Source: JBAYHN01 sp041666125
GTDB lineage: Bacteria > Patescibacteriota > Gracilibacteria > UBA1369 > UM-FILTER-53-11
Length of the DNA stretch: 10,255 nt
Reading direction: 5' to 3'
Assembly: GCA_041666125.1 (NCBI GenBank)
Contig: JBAYHN010000051.1
Location: 1-10,255, forward strand
Made by a program: the position numbers and the translations under genes. Shown here in pieces: positions 6,801 through 10,255 of this stretch. The notes beneath the pieces were generated by a model, which saw only the letters and a program-made list of their open reading frames with translations, was not told where the DNA came from and did not search any database. How positions within the stretch are numbered: position 1 is the first letter of the stretch; each line of letters starts with the position of its first letter.

Positions 6801-7011
6801 CCGCTTGATCTTTTTCCGGCACTTTTCTTAGATCAATTTTATAATCAAGCTGTGATCCACCCTGCAAATCAAGTCCAAGGTGAACTTTTGCATTTTTTAC
6901 AGAAGTTGGAGTTATAACATCCGGTTGAAATTTGCTTGGTAGGTCGTAATAACCCAACGCGAGAGCAAAAACAACAATAAGTACAACCTTAGAAACGGTG
7001 GATCTGAACAT
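3883..7011 (-). CDS. secDF: SecDF fusion with inserted parvulin-type prolyl isomerase domain
   Basis: SecD and SecF form a proton-driven membrane subunit that pulls preproteins out of SecYEG. Here both are one 1042-aa chain; ordinary SecDF proteins are roughly 730-760 aa. In order: TM1 (4-22); P1 base with LGLDLQGGS (45-53); an insertion of about 245 residues (about 132-377); the P1 remainder resuming at TGLTGQHFQRA (381-391); SecD TM region (498-700) with GMAVDANILIFER (609-621); then the SecF half with GIDFKGG (754-760), VLGFSVHDTIVVFDRI (941-956) and TRSINTS (982-988). Asp613, Asp948 and Arg983 match the T. thermophilus proton-path residues D340, D637 and R671. The insertion contains a parvulin domain (about 252-361): SHVLVS with His257, GADFDKLAKDSSDEPGAKD, Phe330, and FGFHII with His354. 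About 55 extra residues (540-595) between SecD TM3 and TM4 add two predicted membrane segments, giving about 14 in total. The ATG start begins a membrane segment; no Shine-Dalgarno site is seen. Confidence 0.95.
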   Translation of the reverse strand: MFRSTVSKVVLIVVFALALGYYDLPSKFQPDVITPTSVKNAKVHLGLDLQGGSQLDYKIDLRKVPEKDQAAIIEGVKTVINKRVNSLGVSEPNIYTSAMGNEQHLIVELAGVKDLNEAKKVVGKTIQLEFKEKREKEDPNYKENVRKYAASILKKVLGDKNSFELVGREEMQASPEKVKFVEGDWQFTSEVTDQKIAKAIGNASKGEVIGDLLEGNDGYSFENSQLTPLDGYFAIKLIDERNTSTLDKKDKAVQVSHVLVSYKGADKAQDTVLRSKEEAKQLAQDYLTKLQGGADFDKLAKDSSDEPGAKDSAGKLSAPVKDDGTYVDSFTKAALALTKKGELSGVVESPFGFHIIRADDLTQVKYNKIFFSTAPDPWQDTGLTGQHFQRAAVTFDNFMNPTVSINFNPEGAKLFEQITARNVEKPIAIFVGGSLISAPNVNEKIAGGSAIITGRFSIDEAQALARDLNTGAIPAPVILSGQYTIGATFGEEALNKSLIAGLIGVIALALFMILYYRLPGFIAVLALGIYISILLFLIKSELPLPLAIGLGIIVFGGVVYKILHSKEDGWEKFVSFVLACFILFFVTFLLSNAVVLTLAGIAGVILSIGMAVDANILIFERTKEELRAGRPLNSAIEVGFDRAWSSIRDSNFSSLITCGILFYFGTSIIQGFAFNLAAGILVSMFTAITITRTLLLAFMRTKLGDKLWLWGISKNVGEKKVYHIVEKTKIWFGVSGVIIGICLIAFIFTGLKLGIDFKGGTLMDVKFEKQVTADQIKSELKNIQDSLNAGATTGSAANTTGTAISSETPKIVLDNSRIVTAGEENGFLINLEHIDNETHEKILEGLKNKLGNLTENKYTTIGPVVGSSLKQKALFAVLIAMTMIILYIAFAFRKVPKKVSPWKFGVCAIVALIHDVIIPIGIFSVLKLEVDALFITAMLTVLGFSVHDTIVVFDRIRENLKYQDRDESFTHVANKSMSQTMTRSINTSLTVLITLLALLIFGSSSVFNFVLVLVIGILVGTYSSIFIASPLLVMWQKKSEQK

Positions 7012-7046
7012 ATAGAGAAAGAATAAAGAATTAAATAATTAAGTGA

Positions 7047-7463
7047 TTAATTGTATTTTTTAGCCAGCTTTTCATCGTTTTTTTCGTTGTTTCCCGAGCC
7101 GGTTCGTCCGTAATCATCGTCGAGTTTGACTACGTCGTCAAGTTCAGGCGTTGACACCTCGAATATAATGGTTTTTTGTAGTGCCTTTGCGCGATGTAAT
7201 AACTTTGCCGGAATATCTACCTTTTCACCTTTCTCAAATATTATGGTTTTGAGATTTTTAGCATCTTTGCCAAAAGTGAATTCGATTTTTCCCTCAATAA
7301 TAAGTTGAGTCTCTGTCTTTTTTTTGTGATATTGAAGCGAAAAACGGCGCCCTTTTTCTATTTCCAGAATTTTTCCCGCATATTTGTTTGTCCAAGCAAA
7401 CCAGATCTCGCGACCCCACGGTTTTGGTTTAACTAAAATGTCATCCATAATAAATTTTGTCAT
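7047..7463 (-). CDS. Stand-alone mannose-6-phosphate isomerase, type II cupin
   Basis: This 138-aa protein matches the C-terminal isomerase domain of bifunctional PMI/GMP enzymes (ManC/AlgA type). That domain interconverts fructose-6-P and mannose-6-P in the cytosol. Visible family marks are KPWGREIWF (14-22), YAGKILEI (28-35) and a cupin core SLQYHKKKTETQLIIEGK (42-59), with likely metal ligands Gln44, His46 and Glu51. His90 in the second cupin motif and the family's closing LDDDYGR (114-120) are also present. A charged 18-residue tail follows. It is encoded separately, 92 nt after manC, which itself lacks this domain, so the pair is probably a split bifunctional enzyme. Met6 is an alternative start, but the candidate -10 box points to the first ATG. 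Whether it isomerises mannose-6-P on its own is inference; a related sugar-phosphate cupin role is possible. Confidence 0.85.
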   Translation of the reverse strand: MTKFIMDDILVKPKPWGREIWFAWTNKYAGKILEIEKGRRFSLQYHKKKTETQLIIEGKIEFTFGKDAKNLKTIIFEKGEKVDIPAKLLHRAKALQKTIIFEVSTPELDDVVKLDDDYGRTGSGNNEKNDEKLAKKYN

Positions 7464-7480
7464 ACCGGCGTATCATATCA
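7464..7480 (-). promoter_or_regulatory. Extended -10 promoter of the cupin gene, leaderless
   Basis: The minus strand reads TGATATGAT, an extended -10 with hexamer TATGAT at 7477-7472. Eight bases later comes the ATG at 7463. A second TATGAT overlaps it by one base upstream (7482-7477). The predicted start of transcription falls at or beside the ATG. There is no Shine-Dalgarno site and no clear -35. Confidence 0.45.
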
Positions 7481-7512
7481 TAACCTGCCATTTTTTTGGA
7501 TTTCCCAAAACA

Positions 7513-7549
7513 CGTTTTTGTATTATTGCAAATGCGAATTATAAAAACG
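7513..7549 (-). repeat. Imperfect inverted repeat after manC, possible weak terminator
   Basis: CGTTTTT (7513-7519) and AAAAACG (7543-7549) are perfect 7-bp inverted arms, and the 23 bases between them are themselves partly self-complementary around GCAAATGC. Read in the minus direction, the hairpin begins 6 nt after the manC stop codon and is followed by TGTTTT. It could end the manC transcript before the cupin promoter. The stem is A-T rich and the T tract short, so this is tentative. Confidence 0.4.
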
Positions 7550-7555
7550 ATTTTT

Positions 7556-8596
7556 TTACAGGAAATTTTCCTTTTTCTGATTTTTAATTTCTTCGATTAT
7601 TTTTTTGACATTTCCGGCTTTTTCTTTTGGCATCACCAGCAAAGTGTCCGGCATATCTATAATTACCATGTCTTTTACGCCATAAGTCACAATTAATCTG
7701 CCGGAATCGCCCAGCACGACCGAGCCTTCCGTTTCAAGATTTATCTGATTTCCGCGGCTTATATTTTGCGTGTCGCGGGCAGCAAGCTCTTCGTGCAGCG
7801 CAGCCCAGTTTCCAATGTCATTCCAGCCAAAATCCGCAGGAATCACATGAACCATCTTGTTTTCGATTTTTTCCATTACCGCATAGTCGATGGAAATTTT
7901 TTGCGCGGCAGCATAATTGTTTTTCATCACAATCTCATCATAAATTTGAGGTGCAAACTTTTCGAATTGATCCAGAATTGTACGAGCCTTCCATACATAA
8001 AGGCCTGTGTTCCACAAATATCTATAGGAAGTTAGGAATTTCTTTGCAGTCTCCATATCTGGTTTTTCCACAAAGCGATCGAGCTCATAAATCTCCAGGC
8101 CGTTTTCGTTTTCCTCAATATTCTTGCCGATTTTAATATAGCCCAGGTTTGGATTTGGATATTTAGCGCGCACGGCAATTACACTTAGCGCATTCGTTTT
8201 TTCTATGTGCGCAACGGTAAATAGCAGCGCATTTTTGAATTCTTCCGTTTTTTGAATTAAATGGTCGGCATAAACAATCGCCATAACCTCATTGCCAAAG
8301 CCAAGTTGCACCAAATGGTTTGCCGCAAAGCAAATACTTGGGCCGGTGTCGCGCATTGCAGGCTCTATTATTAGGTGATCGGCTGCCAAATTCGGTAGTT
8401 GATTTTTTACAATCTCGGCATATTGAGTGTTCGTCGAAACAAAAATATCTTCAGGCTTTAAAAAAGAGAGCCTTTCGTAGGTTTGCTGTAACATCGTTGT
8501 GTTTCCAACAAAACATTGGAATTGCTTGGGCTTTGAATCTCTACTCATGGGCCAAAGCCGGGAACCTGTTCCTCCAGCCAAAATAACAGCTTTCAT
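7556..8596 (-). CDS. manC: Mannose-1-phosphate guanylyltransferase (GDP-mannose pyrophosphorylase)
   Basis: The enzyme makes GDP-mannose and pyrophosphate from GTP and mannose-1-P, supplying mannose and fucose-type sugars for surface glycans. At 346 aa it is the short, monofunctional form; bifunctional relatives are about 470-480 aa with an added cupin. The nucleotidyltransferase fold is well marked: the nucleotide-binding loop GGTGSRLWPMSR (8-19), PKQF (23-26), EPAMRDTGPSI (78-88), metal-binding ADH (110-112), NPNLGYI (148-154), FVEKPD (175-180), WNTGLYVW (195-202), SIDYAVMEK (235-243) and GWNDIGNW (257-264). A left-handed beta-helix-like C-terminal part follows (about 280-330). The matching cupin is the next gene. 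Upstream, gpmI ends 39 nt away and its stop codon overlaps the likely -35 box of manC. Start chosen at MKAVILAGG, which places the loop at its usual distance from the N-terminus. Confidence 0.95.
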   Translation of the reverse strand: MKAVILAGGTGSRLWPMSRDSKPKQFQCFVGNTTMLQQTYERLSFLKPEDIFVSTNTQYAEIVKNQLPNLAADHLIIEPAMRDTGPSICFAANHLVQLGFGNEVMAIVYADHLIQKTEEFKNALLFTVAHIEKTNALSVIAVRAKYPNPNLGYIKIGKNIEENENGLEIYELDRFVEKPDMETAKKFLTSYRYLWNTGLYVWKARTILDQFEKFAPQIYDEIVMKNNYAAAQKISIDYAVMEKIENKMVHVIPADFGWNDIGNWAALHEELAARDTQNISRGNQINLETEGSVVLGDSGRLIVTYGVKDMVIIDMPDTLLVMPKEKAGNVKKIIEEIKNQKKENFL

Positions 8597-8605
8597 TTCT
8601 GGTTT

Positions 8606-8634
8606 ATTCTAGCGCTTAAGCTGGTGATTAACAA
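8606..8634 (-). promoter_or_regulatory. Promoter of manC
   Basis: TTGTTA (8634-8629), a 17-bp spacer and TAGAAT (8611-8606) form the best -35/-10 pair in the window (4/6 and 5/6 matches). The ATG follows 9 nt after the -10, predicting a leader of 0-3 nt. The palindrome GCTTAAGC (8614-8621) sits inside the spacer, and GTTAAGC recurs at 8635-8641; either could be part of an operator, though this is speculative. The -35 lies directly after the gpmI stop codon. Confidence 0.6.
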
Positions 8635-8635
8635 G

Positions 8636-10156
8636 TTAAGCTAGGCTTTCGCCGGTCATTTCCTCTGGCTGTTTAATCTCCAATACTTTTAGCACAGTTG
8701 GTGCAATGTCTTTTAATTCGCCGCCTTCGCGCAGTTTTGCTCCTTTTTCATCTTTGGAAACATAAATAAACGGCACGGGATTTGTGCTGTGGCTTGGGCA
8801 TTCGTCGCCATTGCCTTCATAAATCTTGTGCTCGGCATTGCCGTGATCGGCTGTAACAAAAACCGTGTAATCGTTCGCAAGTGCCGCTGGAATTATTTCG
8901 TCCAGGCAGCTGTCCACGGTTTCCACAGCTGTTATTGTTGCCTTCAAATTTCCCGAGTGGCCAACCAAATCGCAATTCGCAAAATTTAAAACTATTAACG
9001 CATAGTCGCCTGGTAATTTTTTTAATAATGTTTTTGTGATTTCCGGCGCAGACATCTCTGGTTTATCCGCATAAGAAGGCACTTTTGGGGAATCAATCAT
9101 TACACATTCTTCGCCTTTGTATGGTTCTTCTACTTGGCTGTTGAAAAAGAAAGTTACGTGCGCGTATTTTTCGGTTTCCGCGATTCGTAACTGTTTTAAT
9201 CCATTTTTGGAAATCACTTCGCCCAAATTATTTTTAACAACCGGAGTGCGAAATACTACCGGTGCAGTTTCGGAAAAATGCCCCATGCAAACAAAATATG
9301 GATGAACTGTTTTTGTTGGTTTAAAGCCTACATCGCTTTCGCCGGTAAAGCACCAGGTTAACTGTCTGGAACGGTCGGTGCGATAATTCCAGAAAATTAC
9401 AGCATCTTCATCCTTTATTAAGCCATCTTCATCCAAAATAACCGGCTCGATGTAATAGTCACTTTCTACTTTTGTCTCGTATGCATTTTTTATTGCTACC
9501 AGCGGATCCGCTTCTTTTACACCTTTCCCAAGCGTATATAAATCATAAGCCTTTTGCGTTCTATCCCAATTATTATCGCGATCCATTGCAAAATATCTGC
9601 CAATCATTGTTGCAATTTTTGCACGGTCACCCATTTTTAATTCTTCGATTTTTGCCAAGATTTGTTTTGTAAAACCGTCTGCGCTTTTTTCCGGCACATC
9701 GCGGCCGTCCAGAATTGCATGAATATAAATTTTGGCGACGTTTTGCTCTTTGGCGAGTTCAAGCAATGCAAACATATGGCGCAGGTCGCTATGGACGCCT
9801 TGGTCTGAAACCATGCCGAGTAAGTGCAGCGCAGCTTTTTTGCCTTTATTAACGCGCTTGCAGGCTTCCAAAAATGCCTCTTTTTTAAAGAAACTCTTAT
9901 CGCGAATTGAGCGATTAATTTCTTCGAGCGACTGAAAAACAATTCTTCCGGCACCGATTGTAAAATGTCCAACTTCTGAGCCGCCTTGATTGCCTTCCGG
10001 AATTCCAACGGCTTCGCCGGATGCTTTTAAAGTAGTCCACGGATAATCTTTTTTTAAACCGGTGAGTGTTGGCGTTTTTGCGAGAGTAACGGCATTTCCC
10101 GCGTAAGCCTTGCCTTCGCCGAGTCCGTCACAAATGATTAAGAGTACTTTTTTCAT
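8636..10156 (-). CDS. gpmI: 2,3-bisphosphoglycerate-independent phosphoglycerate mutase
   Basis: GpmI interconverts 3- and 2-phosphoglycerate in lower glycolysis, using two metal ions and a serine nucleophile. The 506-aa length is normal for the family. The alkaline-phosphatase-like domain holds CDGLG with Asp10, the nucleophile Ser60 in GGSEVGH (58-64), Asp396 and His400 in NCDLVGH, Asp437 and His438 in TADHGN, and His456 in PSHSTNPVPF. The inserted transferase domain holds GVHSD (120-124), LDGRDVP (149-155), GRYFAMDRD (186-194) and NYRTDRSRQ (257-265). The usual N before the nucleophile serine (GNSEVGH) is G here, a mild deviation. The C-terminus ends at the typical MTGESL. The start is the only ATG next to the KVLLIICDG strand; no Shine-Dalgarno site is seen. 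It lies 21 nt after the stop of the gene at the right edge, so the two may be cotranscribed. Confidence 0.97.
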   Translation of the reverse strand: MKKVLLIICDGLGEGKAYAGNAVTLAKTPTLTGLKKDYPWTTLKASGEAVGIPEGNQGGSEVGHFTIGAGRIVFQSLEEINRSIRDKSFFKKEAFLEACKRVNKGKKAALHLLGMVSDQGVHSDLRHMFALLELAKEQNVAKIYIHAILDGRDVPEKSADGFTKQILAKIEELKMGDRAKIATMIGRYFAMDRDNNWDRTQKAYDLYTLGKGVKEADPLVAIKNAYETKVESDYYIEPVILDEDGLIKDEDAVIFWNYRTDRSRQLTWCFTGESDVGFKPTKTVHPYFVCMGHFSETAPVVFRTPVVKNNLGEVISKNGLKQLRIAETEKYAHVTFFFNSQVEEPYKGEECVMIDSPKVPSYADKPEMSAPEITKTLLKKLPGDYALIVLNFANCDLVGHSGNLKATITAVETVDSCLDEIIPAALANDYTVFVTADHGNAEHKIYEGNGDECPSHSTNPVPFIYVSKDEKGAKLREGGELKDIAPTVLKVLEIKQPEEMTGESLA

Positions 10157-10177
10157 AAATCAAAATTTGCCTAGAAA

Positions 10178-10255
10178 TTAAAATCCCAAAATTCCAGTTA
10201 AATACCATTTTAAAATTGCATCTCCAAAAAATATTGTTATAAATGTGCCGGTTAC
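10178..10255 (-). CDS. C-terminal 25 residues of an unidentified, probably membrane protein (partial)
   Basis: The minus strand is open from the window edge to a TAA at 10180-10178. The 25 codons give a hydrophobic tail that includes FITIFFGDAILKWYLTGILG and ends in F, compatible with the last membrane segment of a multi-pass protein. It fits the direction and tight spacing of the minus-strand genes (21 nt to gpmI). The fragment is too short to identify, and an open frame of this size can occur by chance. Confidence 0.4.
   Translation of the reverse strand, partial: VTGTFITIFFGDAILKWYLTGILGF

Noticed and set aside
9637..10008. Long open frames antisense or out of frame within gpmI, priA, secDF and manC, such as 1581-1985 (+) and 9637-10008 (-)
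   Set aside because: They lie wholly inside strongly conserved genes, show low-complexity or Cys/Phe-rich translations and no family motifs, and lack start signals.
1..10255. Possible UGA-to-glycine recoding (code 25), because every visible stop codon is TAA or TAG
   Set aside because: gpmI, manC, transaldolase and SecDF all run to the lengths and termini expected with no in-frame TGA. In a code-25 genome in-frame TGA would be frequent in genes this long. Nine stops is also too small a sample.

Overview
The window looks like chromosomal housekeeping DNA from an uncultivated, AT-rich, small-genome bacterium, most likely of the Candidate Phyla Radiation (Patescibacteria, possibly near Peregrinibacteria). 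This placement is inference. It rests on Lys/Ile/Asn-rich proteins, a reduced PriA, a cysteine-repeat family of a kind I associate with these lineages, short intergenic gaps, and start codons without Shine-Dalgarno sites. No mobile element, CRISPR array or phage gene is visible. Every recognisable gene reads through in the standard bacterial code.

Layout. The left edge (3-371, +) is the 3' end of an unidentified gene with one membrane segment. It converges on priA and the two stop codons overlap by 4 nt. All other protein genes are on the minus strand, so transcription runs right to left. In that order they are: the tail of an unidentified, probably membrane, protein (10255-10178); gpmI, phosphoglycerate mutase (10156-8636); manC, mannose-1-phosphate guanylyltransferase (8596-7556); a stand-alone mannose-6-phosphate-isomerase-type cupin (7463-7047); a one-piece SecDF translocase subunit carrying a parvulin domain (7011-3883); a 34-cysteine protein built from two homologous halves (3808-2849); transaldolase (2710-2060); and a helicase-degenerate PriA (2041-368). 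A tRNA-Arg(UCG) gene lies on the plus strand at 2764-2838, divergent from the transaldolase gene. No gene-free stretch exceeds 100 nt.

How the genes fit together. gpmI and transaldolase belong to central carbon metabolism. The cupin and ManC together look like a split form of the bifunctional PMI/GMP enzyme, which converts fructose-6-P to mannose-6-P and mannose-1-P to GDP-mannose. The phosphomannomutase step between them is not in the window. SecDF drives late protein export, and its inserted prolyl-isomerase domain would sit outside the membrane and could fold emerging substrates.

Most notable points: (1) SecDF with an in-line parvulin domain and an extra transmembrane hairpin; (2) PriA that keeps all eight zinc cysteines but has lost Walker A, the DEEH box, the GRxGR motif and the C-terminal domain; (3) the duplicated Cys-rich protein; (4) -10 boxes only 6-9 nt before several start codons, with no Shine-Dalgarno sites anywhere, which points to leaderless mRNAs; (5) a palindromic pair of -10 boxes serving tRNA-Arg and transaldolase back to back.
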